Shown one piece after another: positions 8,153 to 15,947 of a stretch of 64,000 bases of DNA; positions within the stretch are counted from its first letter, which is position 1, and every line of letters begins with the position of its first letter. Source of the DNA: Candidatus Latescibacterota bacterium (GTDB taxonomy: Bacteria; Latescibacterota; MWCZ01); NCBI GenBank assembly GCA_022706085.1, contig JAKJDF010000011.1, forward strand, positions 48,219 through 112,218, in the 5' to 3' direction. The notes below the pieces were generated by a model, which did not search any database, was not told the origin of the DNA, and saw nothing but the letters and a program-made list of their open reading frames with translations. The translations under genes and the position numbers were made by a program.

Positions 8153-9115
8153 ATGATGAGTGTTCTGCGCGCTCCATGGGCCGTCGTGCATAGCCCCGGA
8201 TACACCCTCGACATGTCGGGGCAGGAATCTCTCCATCCGTTTGACGTGCACAAGTACAGGAAAATAGCCGATCTGCTGCATGCCGACGGGCTGCTAGACG
8301 GCGGGACGATCATTGAGCCGGACCCCCTGACGGAACCGGAGGCCGCTTCGGTCCATACCTCCGATTACATGCGTCTCTGGACCGATCCCGAGACCATGGC
8401 GGAGATTTTCGAGGTTGATTACCTGCGGAACGTATCGCCCGACACGATTCGCACACGCTATCTCCCGCCCTATTTCGCGATGGCGGGCGGCACGGTTCGG
8501 GCGGCGCGTGAAGCACTGCAGTGCGGGACCGCGTTCAACATCGGCGGCGGATTCCACCACGCGCACGCCGACCACGGGTCCGGATTCTGCTTTGTGGCGG
8601 ATGTGGCGGTGGCTATCCGTCTGCTGATGCGCGAGAAGCTGATTCAACGCGCGGCAATCGTGGATTGTGACGTCCATCAGGGGGACGGCAACGCGACCAT
8701 TTTCGCCGGCGATCCCGCCGTGTTCACGCTGTCGTTTCACCAGGAAGACATATTTCCGTTTGAGAAAGCCACCAGTACGCGCGATGTTCCCTTCCCGGCC
8801 GGAACCGGCGACGAGATCTACATGGCGCTTTTGCGGGAGCATGTGCCGGATGTGCTGGATGCCCACCGGCCGGATATCGTCTTTTACGTCGCCGGCAGCG
8901 ACGTGCACGCCGATGACCCGCTTGCCGCAGCAGAATTGACTGCGGCGGGCATCGTGCAACGGGACGCGTACGTCTGGAGGCACGCGCGGAAACGTGGCAT
9001 CCCGTTCGTCATGGTGCTGGCGGGAGGGTATTTTCCCCGGTGTCCGGAGGTGCACGCGGCGTCCATCGGGAATGTCATCAACCTTGCGAAGAAGCAGGGT
9101 CTGAACGGTCGCTGA
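8153..9115 (+). CDS. Histone-deacetylase-superfamily (arginase-fold) amidohydrolase
   Basis: The 320-residue length fits bacterial HDAC-like proteins (acetoin utilisation AcuC, acetylpolyamine amidohydrolase). Active-site features are complete: the His pair H135-H136 in GGGFHHAHAD, zinc ligands D173 and H175 (DCDVHQGDGN) and D250 (AGSDVHADDPL), and catalytic Tyr293 in LAGGYF. The expected reaction is zinc-dependent deacetylation of an acetyl-lysine or acetylated small amine. Two ATGs (8153 and 8156) follow GGGG; the first was taken. It is transcribed away from Memo-AMMECR1, sharing a 309-bp control region. Confidence 0.88.
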   Translation: MMSVLRAPWAVVHSPGYTLDMSGQESLHPFDVHKYRKIADLLHADGLLDGGTIIEPDPLTEPEAASVHTSDYMRLWTDPETMAEIFEVDYLRNVSPDTIRTRYLPPYFAMAGGTVRAAREALQCGTAFNIGGGFHHAHADHGSGFCFVADVAVAIRLLMREKLIQRAAIVDCDVHQGDGNATIFAGDPAVFTLSFHQEDIFPFEKATSTRDVPFPAGTGDEIYMALLREHVPDVLDAHRPDIVFYVAGSDVHADDPLAAAELTAAGIVQRDAYVWRHARKRGIPFVMVLAGGYFPRCPEVHAASIGNVINLAKKQGLNGR

Positions 9116-9238
9116 GCCTGTCGAAGCGACGGTGGGAATCAGGTCTATGGTCGGGGCGTGACCCCGCTCAGGAGCCGTGAGAAACGCAACTGCCTGGGGC
9201 CCCGGGACGACCTGCAACACCCCAAAGACGCGGCCGTC

Positions 9239-9258
9239 ATTCCCGCGCAGGCGGGAAT
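9239..9258 (-). repeat. dRS3-like palindromic repeat
   Basis: Core ATTCCCGCGCAGGCGGGAAT. It pairs, inverted, with 9362-9381 in the 293-bp gap before the carbon-nitrogen hydrolase. A GCTGAGCCTGTCGAAGC unit lies close by at about 9111-9127. Confidence 0.85.
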
Positions 9259-9361
9259 CCAGCAGCACGGGGAACCTTCGCGGGGCGGCGTGGAACATTA
9301 ACTCAGGTGTGCAGGCGAAACACAGGAGTTCAGGTGTGGGACAGGGGACAGACTGGTCTGG

Positions 9362-9381
9362 ATTCCCGCCTGCGCGGGAAT
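9362..9381 (+). repeat. dRS3-like palindromic repeat
   Basis: Core ATTCCCGCCTGCGCGGGAAT, 27 bp before the hydrolase start. It is the partner of the copy at 9239. Confidence 0.85.
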
Positions 9382-9408
9382 GACGATTCGGAGTGGGCGA
9401 GGGAGTAA

Positions 9409-10350
9409 ATGAAAATCTACGACTCCATTTTCGACGGGCACGCGGCGCTGGCGCTGGAACGGAGCCGGCGGGTGCGAGAAGAAATCGCCGCCGGGTTGGC
9501 GGAGGAAGGTGCCCTGCCGCTCACCGTCGGCGCATTCCAGATGAGGAACCGGTGCGGCGGGGAGACCGGGAAACGACAGAATCTGGAACGGATGCGTTCG
9601 GCCATCGGCGCGGCGGCGGAGAAGGGCGTCCGGATGCTCGCCTTCCCGGAAATGTGCCTGCCGGGGTACTTTACGCCGGTGTCGGGAACAGTGGAGGAAG
9701 CAACCGCCGCGAATCACACGCTGGCCGATGCGGTGGGAGAAAGCCCGTACCTCGAGGCCCTGCAGAGCGAAGCTCGCGATGTACACATGGCGCTCGCGTT
9801 CGGATTCGCGGAAAGGGCGGACGGGGTCACCTACAATTCCATCGGCGTCATTGATGCGGACGGGACGTGGCTCGGAAAGCGCCGGAAGGCGCCGCTCTAT
9901 CCATGGCCGTACGAACTCGAGAGCTTCGCAGAGCCGGGGCCGGAACACCGGTCGGTCGTGTTTCGCACGGAGTACGCCACGGTCGGCATTTCCAACTGCT
10001 TTGACGGCGAGTTCCCGGAATCCATCCGGCGGATGCGGCTGGCGGGGGCGGAAATCCTGCTCTGGTGCAACGCGGCGTGCGGCGACTCCCGGTTCGGCAC
10101 AAGCCACCGGATCCACCACAGTCAGGCGCACGCGCAGGCGAACAATATGTGGGTCGTGTGCTGCAACTGCGTGGCAGAAAATGCCTCCGGCACGAGCATT
10201 ATCGCTTCTCCGCACGCGGAGCCTCTGGTAATACTGCCGCCCGACGAAGAGGCGCTTGCCGTTGCGACGATTGACCTTGCGGCGGTCAAGTCGTGGGAGC
10301 CGTGGAAATCCCGTGTTGATGGGAGTGGATACACCGTGGAGGAACGATGA
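9409..10350 (+). CDS. Carbon-nitrogen hydrolase (nitrilase superfamily amidase)
   Basis: A 313-residue protein with the nitrilase catalytic triad visible: Glu81 (LAFPEMCLPGY), Lys160 (GKRRKAPLY) and Cys197 (GISNCFDGEFPE). This family hydrolyses linear amides, carbamoyl groups or omega-amides in the cytosol; the substrate here is unknown. The start has GGGAG five bases upstream. The stop overlaps the ATG of the next gene, a sulfatase (ATGA), so the two are translationally coupled. That suggests they process one substrate carrying both an amide and a sulfate ester (inference). About the first 35 residues precede the core domain and are not recognised. Confidence 0.88.
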   Translation: MKIYDSIFDGHAALALERSRRVREEIAAGLAEEGALPLTVGAFQMRNRCGGETGKRQNLERMRSAIGAAAEKGVRMLAFPEMCLPGYFTPVSGTVEEATAANHTLADAVGESPYLEALQSEARDVHMALAFGFAERADGVTYNSIGVIDADGTWLGKRRKAPLYPWPYELESFAEPGPEHRSVVFRTEYATVGISNCFDGEFPESIRRMRLAGAEILLWCNAACGDSRFGTSHRIHHSQAHAQANNMWVVCCNCVAENASGTSIIASPHAEPLVILPPDEEALAVATIDLAAVKSWEPWKSRVDGSGYTVEER

Positions 10351-12065
10351 AACAACCCAACGTGATCCTCGTTATCACCGATGATCAGGGGTACGGCGAT
10401 CTCGGCTGCACTGGCAGCCCGTGGATGAAGACGCCGAACATCGACCGGTTTTACGGCGAGTCGCTCCGCCTGCGCGATTTCCACGTCTCGCCGCTCTGCA
10501 CCCCCACGCGCGGGGCCATCATGACGGGGCACCACCCGGTGCGCAACGGGGCCTGGGCCACCTGCTGGGGGCGTTCGATTCTGCGGCGGGATGAAGTGAC
10601 CATGGCGGACGTGTTCGCCGCCAGCGGGTACCGCACGGGCATGTTCGGGAAATGGCACCTTGGTGACAACTACCCCTACCGCCCCATGGACCGCGGCTTC
10701 CAGCACGTGGTGGCGCACAAGGGCGGAGGTGTGGGACAGACGCCCGACTTCTGGGGCAACAACTACTTCGACGACACGTATTTTCACAACGGCCAACCCG
10801 TTGCCCACGAGGGCTACTGCACCGATGTCTGGTTTGCCGAGGCGACGAAATTCATTGAGGCGAACAGGGACCGGCCGTTTTTCGCGTACATCGCCACGAA
10901 CGCGCCGCACGCGCCGTTTCTGGTGGCAGAACAGTACCTCCGGATGTATGAGGGGAACCCCGGCATCCCGAACGCGGCGTTCTGCGGAATGGTGACGAAC
11001 ATTGACGAGAACTTCGGCAGGCTGGAGGCGAGGCTCGGGGAACTCGGCATTGCCGACAATACGATCCTGATTTTCATGACGGATAACGGCAGCGATGGCG
11101 GGCTCGTCGTTGGCGAGGGCGAGCGGATTGTCAAAGGCTACAATGCGGGAATGCGCGGGAAAAAGGGATCTTACTACGACGGCGGGCACCGCGTGCCGTT
11201 TTTCATCCGGTGGCCGAACGGCTGCATCGGCGGAGGCAGGGATATTAGCGAAATGGCGTTCCATGTGGATCTGCTCCCGACGTTCATCGACCTGTGCGGT
11301 CTGAAAGCGCCGGAGGGCGTGGTGTTCGACGGGATCAGCCTTGCCGGGCTTATCCATGGCAGCGAGGCCGCGCTGCCCGATCGCACGCAGTTTCTGCAGT
11401 ACCGGCAGGACACCGTGCCGCCGCAAAAGTGGACGAACGCCGTGGTTACGAAGCAGTGGCGGCTCGTCCGCGGCGTGGAGCTGTATAACATAAAGGCCGA
11501 TCCTGGGCAGGAGAACGACGTCGCGGCGGAGCATCCGGACGTCGTGGCCCGGCTCCGCGCGGCGCACGAACGGTGGTGGGAGGAGATCAGTCCCCGCCTC
11601 GAGGAGTACTCCCCCATCAGCCTCGGGAACGACGCCGAGAACCCCACGCTCCTCGACGCCATGGACGTGATGGGCGACATGGCGTTCAGCCAGAACTACA
11701 TCGTGCTGGCGAAGAAGAGCACCGGGAAGTGGACGGTGGACGTCGAGCAGCCCGGCGCGTACCGTTTCTCTCTCCGGCGATGGCCGAAGGAAGTCGGATT
11801 GCCGATTTCCGCCGCTATTTCGCCCGAGGAAGCTCGGACTATTACCTTCGCCGATGGATCCGGCCGCTGCGCGACGATTCAGCCCTCCCGCGCGCGGCTG
11901 CGGCTCTTCGACCGGGAGTGGGTGCTGCCGGTGGACCCGGACGCGGTGGAGGTGACGTTCGGGCTTGACCTGACGCAGACCGGCGTGACGGTGCTGGAAG
12001 CGTGGTTCTTGGACGCCGACGGCGAGGAGCGCGGGGCGTATTACGTGTATGTCGAGAGGGTGTGA
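10347..12065 (+). CDS. Type I (S1) sulfatase
   Basis: A 572-residue alkaline-phosphatase-fold sulfatase. Metal ligands are seen in VITDDQGYGD (D12, D13). The formylglycine motif C-x-P-x-R is C51-TPT-R55, followed by G.IMTGHHPVRNG, and GKWHLGD is present further on. An anaerobic or aerobic maturase is needed to convert Cys51; none is in this window. After the catalytic domain (to about residue 440) there is a beta-rich tail (TGKWTVDVEQPGAYRFSLRRWP) common in planctomycete and verrucomicrobial arylsulfatases. There is no signal peptide, so cytoplasmic action is likely. It overlaps the carbon-nitrogen hydrolase stop by four bases. Confidence 0.93.
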   Translation: MKQPNVILVITDDQGYGDLGCTGSPWMKTPNIDRFYGESLRLRDFHVSPLCTPTRGAIMTGHHPVRNGAWATCWGRSILRRDEVTMADVFAASGYRTGMFGKWHLGDNYPYRPMDRGFQHVVAHKGGGVGQTPDFWGNNYFDDTYFHNGQPVAHEGYCTDVWFAEATKFIEANRDRPFFAYIATNAPHAPFLVAEQYLRMYEGNPGIPNAAFCGMVTNIDENFGRLEARLGELGIADNTILIFMTDNGSDGGLVVGEGERIVKGYNAGMRGKKGSYYDGGHRVPFFIRWPNGCIGGGRDISEMAFHVDLLPTFIDLCGLKAPEGVVFDGISLAGLIHGSEAALPDRTQFLQYRQDTVPPQKWTNAVVTKQWRLVRGVELYNIKADPGQENDVAAEHPDVVARLRAAHERWWEEISPRLEEYSPISLGNDAENPTLLDAMDVMGDMAFSQNYIVLAKKSTGKWTVDVEQPGAYRFSLRRWPKEVGLPISAAISPEEARTITFADGSGRCATIQPSRARLRLFDREWVLPVDPDAVEVTFGLDLTQTGVTVLEAWFLDADGEERGAYYVYVERV

Positions 12066-12237
12066 GGCGGACGTGGGTCGTCTCAATGCACCGCGCCGGT
12101 CGCTGAGCTTGCGTATCGCGCAGGAGCTTGTCGAAGCGCCGGCGCGTTTGGCGATTTGCGGACGGTCTCCGAGCGACGTGGCGTGCGCCGGGCGCACGGA
12201 CGCGTTGTATCGAGGAGACCGCGGGCGATGGTTCTGG

Positions 12238-12257
12238 ATCCCCGCCTCCGCGGGGAT
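12238..12257 (+). repeat. dRS3-like palindrome, variant
   Basis: Core ATCCCCGCCTCCGCGGGGAT; both arms carry compensating changes, so the palindrome is preserved. It pairs with 12398. Confidence 0.75.
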
Positions 12258-12397
12258 GACGCATTCTTCTGGGAGTGCAGTTTTTCTACAGGAGTGGCGA
12301 AGGAAGTAAGGAATGCACGACGGAAGCAGGTTTCTGTCGTTGAAATGGTGTAGTTTTGTCGGTCTTTTGGGTCTGCAGTGCCGCGCAGACCCACGTC

Positions 12398-12417
12398 ATT
12401 CCCGCGCAGGCGGGAAT
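12398..12417 (-). repeat. dRS3-like palindromic repeat
   Basis: Core ATTCCCGCGCAGGCGGGAAT, inverted partner of 12238. Confidence 0.85.
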
Positions 12418-12442
12418 CCAGGAGCGTGGGGAACGGCTGGGC

Positions 12443-12523
12443 GTCCGGTCGTCTCGATACAACGAACCGAAAGGGACGTTGTTGATACTCGTTCCTTTCC
12501 GGTTCGCCACTCGACGACCGGAC
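12443..12523. repeat. Imperfect long inverted repeat (MITE-like hairpin)
   Basis: The left end GTCCGGTCGTCTCGA mirrors the right end TCGACGACCGGAC. Inside, CGAACCGAAAGGGACG mirrors CGTTCCTTTCCGGTTCG with small bulges. A relative lies at 14643-14714. Confidence 0.7.
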
Positions 12524-12636
12524 AGTGCGCGCAACGGCACTTCGACAGGCTTGCCGCGCGCCCTTCGACAAGCTCAGGGGCCGCGCGGGCTCAGTGACCG
12601 GCGCAGGGCGGGCCAAAATCTGGCGAAAGGCGCTTC

Positions 12637-13707
12637 ATGACCAACCGCGAACGATTCAACGGCGTGATGCGGTACGAGCCGGTGGACCGGCTGCCCTTGA
12701 TGCTGTTCGAACCGCATCAGGTGTACGCCGTGGAGCGCTGGCGCACCGAAGGCCTGCCCGCAGACGTTGACCCGGACGACTACTTCGGCATCTGCCGTAT
12801 CGTTGATGCCCCGGTGGACCTGTTTCCGATTCCGCGAATCGAGCAGGCGATCCTGTCGGAAACCGACACCGATTACGTGCAGGTGGACCGGTTCGGGAAC
12901 GTGCTCCGGCGCAAAAAGGACTCGCCGCTGATGTACTGCGGCAACATCGCGCATCCGGTGAAGACGATCGCCGACTGGAGGGCGTATTCGCGGCACTACG
13001 ACCCGTACGCGCCGGGAAGGGTGCCGGAAAACCTCGATGCCATCGTCGCGGAGTTGAACGCGTGCAACGAGCCGGTGGGAATCCGCCTGTTTCCCTATTT
13101 CTTCCGGCTCGGTTTCTACGCACTGGGGATGGAAGGCTTTCTTGCGGCGTTCTATGAGCAGCCGGCGCTCATCCACGAGATGTTCGGATTCTGGAGCGAT
13201 CTGGTGCTGCACACTATCCGGCCCGTGGTGGAAAAGGTGAAGGTGGATGTCCTGTATCTGACGGAAGACCTCGCCTATAAGAATGCGCCGCATGTGTCGC
13301 CCCGGATGTACGAACAGTTCTGGTTGCCGTATCAGAACCCGATCATCGAGGAGTGCCGCCGGCACGGGGTGGAGCTTGTGTGCCTCTGGACAGCAGGGAA
13401 CATCGTGCCCCTGGTGCCGCTTGCAATGCGGAACGGCATCAACTGCACGTGGCCGCTGGAGCGGGTGGCCGGCATGGACCCGGCAATGCTGAGAAAGCGG
13501 TTCGGGCGGGAGCTCAGGCTCGCGGGCGGCATCTCGAAGGAGGCGCTCATTGCCGGGCCGGAAGCGATTGACCGGGAGATTGAGCAGTTGATGCCGGTGG
13601 TCAGGGACGGCGGGTTCATTCCGGCGCTGGACGACATGCCGCCTGCGGAGGTGCCGCTGGCGCATTTCGCGCACATGATCGAAGCGATGAGGCGAATTGA
13701 GGTATGA
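12637..13707 (+). CDS. Uroporphyrinogen decarboxylase (URO-D) family protein
   Basis: A 356-residue (beta/alpha)8 protein of the URO-D superfamily: MTNRERFNGVMRYEPVDRLPLMLFEP at the N-terminus, a central ...DVLYLTEDLAYKNAPHVSPRMYEQFWLPYQ segment, and a C-terminal LAGGISKEAL...GGFIPALDDMPP. The sequence resembles the divergent URO-D/MtaA/CmuA group, whose members include corrinoid methyltransferases, more than true HemE, and no haem genes are nearby. Function in either reaction is not established. AAAGG precedes the ATG by about seven bases. The next gene, a hydrolase, starts at its stop or shortly after. Confidence 0.85.
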   Translation: MTNRERFNGVMRYEPVDRLPLMLFEPHQVYAVERWRTEGLPADVDPDDYFGICRIVDAPVDLFPIPRIEQAILSETDTDYVQVDRFGNVLRRKKDSPLMYCGNIAHPVKTIADWRAYSRHYDPYAPGRVPENLDAIVAELNACNEPVGIRLFPYFFRLGFYALGMEGFLAAFYEQPALIHEMFGFWSDLVLHTIRPVVEKVKVDVLYLTEDLAYKNAPHVSPRMYEQFWLPYQNPIIEECRRHGVELVCLWTAGNIVPLVPLAMRNGINCTWPLERVAGMDPAMLRKRFGRELRLAGGISKEALIAGPEAIDREIEQLMPVVRDGGFIPALDDMPPAEVPLAHFAHMIEAMRRIEV

Positions 13708-13730
13708 AGGGTGCGGGAGAAGGTGTGCGA

Positions 13731-14639
13731 ATGGTGACGTCACAGGAAGGGCGCGACTACTACCAGAAGCTGCGTGAAATCCCGCCCTTTGGCGCCACCG
13801 GGTTCGATTTCGACGGCCTTCGCAGGGGAATGGCGACGCGGCGCGAGCCCACTATCCCCGACGTGCAGTGCACGCGGATTGAAATCAACCGGATACCGTG
13901 CGAGTGGGTGCTGGCGAAGGGCGCCGATCCCGCAGTGCGCCTGCTCTACCTCCACGGCGGCGGGTTCATTTCGGGATCCGGGGCGTTCTATCTTCCGCTT
14001 GCCGCGCACATTTCCGCCGCGGCGAAGTGCATGGTGCTGCTTCCGGACTACCGCCTTGCACCCGAGCATCCCTTCCCCGCGGCGCTGGAGGACTGCCTCA
14101 ACGTCTACCAGGCGTTGATGGAGATAGAGCCGGAAGACGAAGAGGCGGTTACGGCGACGTTCATCGCGGGAGATTCCGCGGGCGGCGGGCTGACATTGTC
14201 CACTCTGCTGGCGCTTCGCGACCGGGGCATGGCGATGCCCGAAGGCGGGATCGCGCTGTCGCCCTTCGCCGATCTGACGCTGAGCGGCGATTCGCTGCGT
14301 TCCGAGGCAGGGCTCGATCCCATCATGCACCCGAAGTGCCTGCCGGATTTCGTGAGCCGGTATATTGGCGGGGGAGACGTGCGCAACCCGCTCGCTTCGC
14401 CCGTGTTCGGCGACTACACCGGAATCCCGCCGTTGCTCATTCAGGTGGGCGAACACGAGATCATCCGGGACGACAGCATCCGAACGGCGGCAAAGGCCCG
14501 TGCGGACGGGGTGGACGTGACACTGGAGGTGTGGCCCGGGATGTTTCACGTGTTTCAGTCGCACGATCCGTTGCTGCCGGAGGGCCGGGAAGCGATAGAG
14601 CATATCGCGGAGTTCATGAGGACGCGGAGGGGTGTGTGA
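13731..14639 (+). CDS. Alpha/beta hydrolase, hormone-sensitive-lipase-like (acetyl-hydrolase)
   Basis: A 302-residue serine hydrolase. It has the oxyanion-hole motif H75-GGG (LYLHGGGF), the nucleophile elbow GD-S149-AGG, and a C-terminal catalytic His in EVWPGMFHVFQ; this matches the HSL family. It probably hydrolyses small esters. The ATG at 13731 is preceded by GGAGAAGG seven bases away. A second candidate ATG at 13704 overlaps the URO-D stop (ATGA) but has poor spacing to its GAGG. No signal peptide is visible. Confidence 0.9.
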   Translation: MVTSQEGRDYYQKLREIPPFGATGFDFDGLRRGMATRREPTIPDVQCTRIEINRIPCEWVLAKGADPAVRLLYLHGGGFISGSGAFYLPLAAHISAAAKCMVLLPDYRLAPEHPFPAALEDCLNVYQALMEIEPEDEEAVTATFIAGDSAGGGLTLSTLLALRDRGMAMPEGGIALSPFADLTLSGDSLRSEAGLDPIMHPKCLPDFVSRYIGGGDVRNPLASPVFGDYTGIPPLLIQVGEHEIIRDDSIRTAAKARADGVDVTLEVWPGMFHVFQSHDPLLPEGREAIEHIAEFMRTRRGV

Positions 14640-14642
14640 GCG

Positions 14643-14714
14643 CCCGGTCGTCTCGATACACCTGCCCCCCTTCGGGGTGCTGCCCTTGGCGGCGGGCCGG
14701 CACTCGACGACCGG
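14643..14714. repeat. Inverted repeat with CCGGTCGTCTCGA / TCGACGACCGG ends
   Basis: The ends are shared with the element at 12443-12523, but the interior differs. This suggests a family of non-autonomous hairpin elements. Confidence 0.65.
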
Positions 14715-14803
14715 TGTGGCGAACGGCGCATGGTTTCCGAGTGGCGCGGGGAACACCTCGCGTTCCGCGCCTCTGATCGGGGAAACCGGCAAGGTGCGCG
14801 TGG

Positions 14804-14823
14804 ATTCCCGCCTGCGCGGGAAT
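14804..14823 (+). repeat. dRS3-like palindromic repeat
   Basis: Core ATTCCCGCCTGCGCGGGAAT followed by GACG. Confidence 0.85.
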
Positions 14824-14952
14824 GACGATTCAAGAGGAGACCTTTCGAAAGCGGGGCCTGTGCGCGGAGCCGTTTGGGGGCGAAACCCCTTGCTTTCCTC
14901 CTCCGCCGAACGATGCTCGATCAAAGGGCGAGTGTTCGTTTCACGCAGGTAG

Positions 14953-15000
14953 TGTCATTCTGAACGGAGCGAGCCGCTTCGAGCGAAGTGAAGGGTTTCC
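14953..15000 (+). repeat. CATTCTGA...GAAGGGTTTCC dispersed repeat
   Basis: It starts TGTCATTCTGAACGGAGCGA and ends GAAGTGAAGGGTTTCC. It is related to the four units at 26724-27158. Confidence 0.65.
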
Positions 15001-15048
15001 TGTCGATAATCGTGGCAATGGTGGGATTTCTGCACAAGGACAGTGTTC

Positions 15049-15894
15049 ATGGCTACTATGGTCATCGGGTATCTCGTTGAATGGACGAAGGATGACGTGG
15101 TCACGGCGCAATTTCTGACCCAGATGCGCCGCATACACGAGGACGCCAGGGCGCCCTGCACGCTTTACTGCGTTGCCGATGTCATCGCCCGGCACAGGGA
15201 GCAGCTGCGGGACATCGGCGAAAATCCTCTGTTTGATATGCAGATCGCCACCAAAAAGCTGCTGAAAAGCGTATGCCAGCATGCCGAGGGGAAGACCATC
15301 GTCTGGCCGGGGGCGTCGCTGGAGGAAATCGAAACGGAGGTCGCGGAAGCGGTGGGTGCGTTCGTTGAGTGCTTCGGCAGTCGTCCGACCGGCATCAGCA
15401 GCCCGCTTGGTGCGTACCGTGGCCTGCAGGACCGGCCAGACGTGCTGGCTGTGCTCGACCGGCACGGAATCAAGTTCTGCCGAACGTATGCCCGCGACCA
15501 GAACGACTGGCAGCCGGTGGAGTTCTCGGTAGAGCCGTTCTGGTACACATATCAGGGCTTTTCGCACATTGCCGAGTTCCCGAGCCAGGGCTGGCAGGAG
15601 CCGATCATCCGGAAGATCTACGGGTGGGACGACGCGCACGGCTACCTCGACTACGTGAAGGCCGACGTGGATGACGCCGCGCGCCGAGAGAACTTTGTCT
15701 GGTCGTACTGGGCGTGCGACTGGTCGGTCATCCGGGGCGCTACCGACATGGCGCACATCGATGGGCTGATCCGGTACGCGCAGGAAAATGGGCTGGAGTT
15801 GAGCACGCAGAGGGCGGCGTATGAGAAGATGCTGGAGAACGAGACACGGGCGGCAAACGGCAACGGTTCCGGCGAAGAAACGCCGGAGCCTTGA
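15049..15894 (+). CDS. Polysaccharide deacetylase (NodB-like) family protein
   Basis: The 281-residue product has a degenerate NodB-fold: GISSPLGAYRGLQDRPDVLAVLDRHGIKFCRTYARDQ resembles the R-P-P-x-G and ageing-barrel strands of carbohydrate esterase family 4, and WSYWACDW lies near the C-terminus. The typical His-x3-His and first Asp are not obvious, so catalytic activity is uncertain. The start at 15049 has AAGGA eight bases upstream. It stands 53 bp before a beta-propeller gene in the same direction. The annotation is by resemblance only. Confidence 0.6.
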   Translation: MATMVIGYLVEWTKDDVVTAQFLTQMRRIHEDARAPCTLYCVADVIARHREQLRDIGENPLFDMQIATKKLLKSVCQHAEGKTIVWPGASLEEIETEVAEAVGAFVECFGSRPTGISSPLGAYRGLQDRPDVLAVLDRHGIKFCRTYARDQNDWQPVEFSVEPFWYTYQGFSHIAEFPSQGWQEPIIRKIYGWDDAHGYLDYVKADVDDAARRENFVWSYWACDWSVIRGATDMAHIDGLIRYAQENGLELSTQRAAYEKMLENETRAANGNGSGEETPEP

Positions 15895-15947
15895 GCCGTG
15901 CCGGGCCACCACCCGGTCCTGTTCGGCCCGCAGGAAAGGAAGCAGAG

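Larger units (their letters stand above)
12066..12636. other. Intergenic repeat cluster, no gene seen
   Basis: These 571 bases between the sulfatase and a URO-D gene contain a GGTCTCC...GGAGACC unit (about 12166-12222), two inverted dRS3-like palindromes (12238 and 12398) and a long hairpin-like inverted repeat (12443-12523). Paired CTTCGACAGGC and CCTTCGACAAGCTCAGGGG units lie near 12542-12582. Open frames here are shadows of these repeats. Confidence 0.65.
14640..15048. other. Intergenic repeat region, no gene seen
   Basis: This 409-base gap holds an inverted-repeat element (14643-14714), a dRS3-like palindrome (14804-14823) and a CATTCTGA-type repeat (14953-15000). Otherwise unexplained. 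Confidence 0.6.

Noticed and set aside
10122..12197. A 691-residue minus-strand frame over the sulfatase
   Set aside because: Antisense shadow of the sulfatase; His/Arg/Val-rich with no domain.
12637..13707. Calling this URO-D gene hemE
   Set aside because: Sequence diverges from canonical HemE and there are no haem-biosynthesis neighbours; kept as URO-D family.
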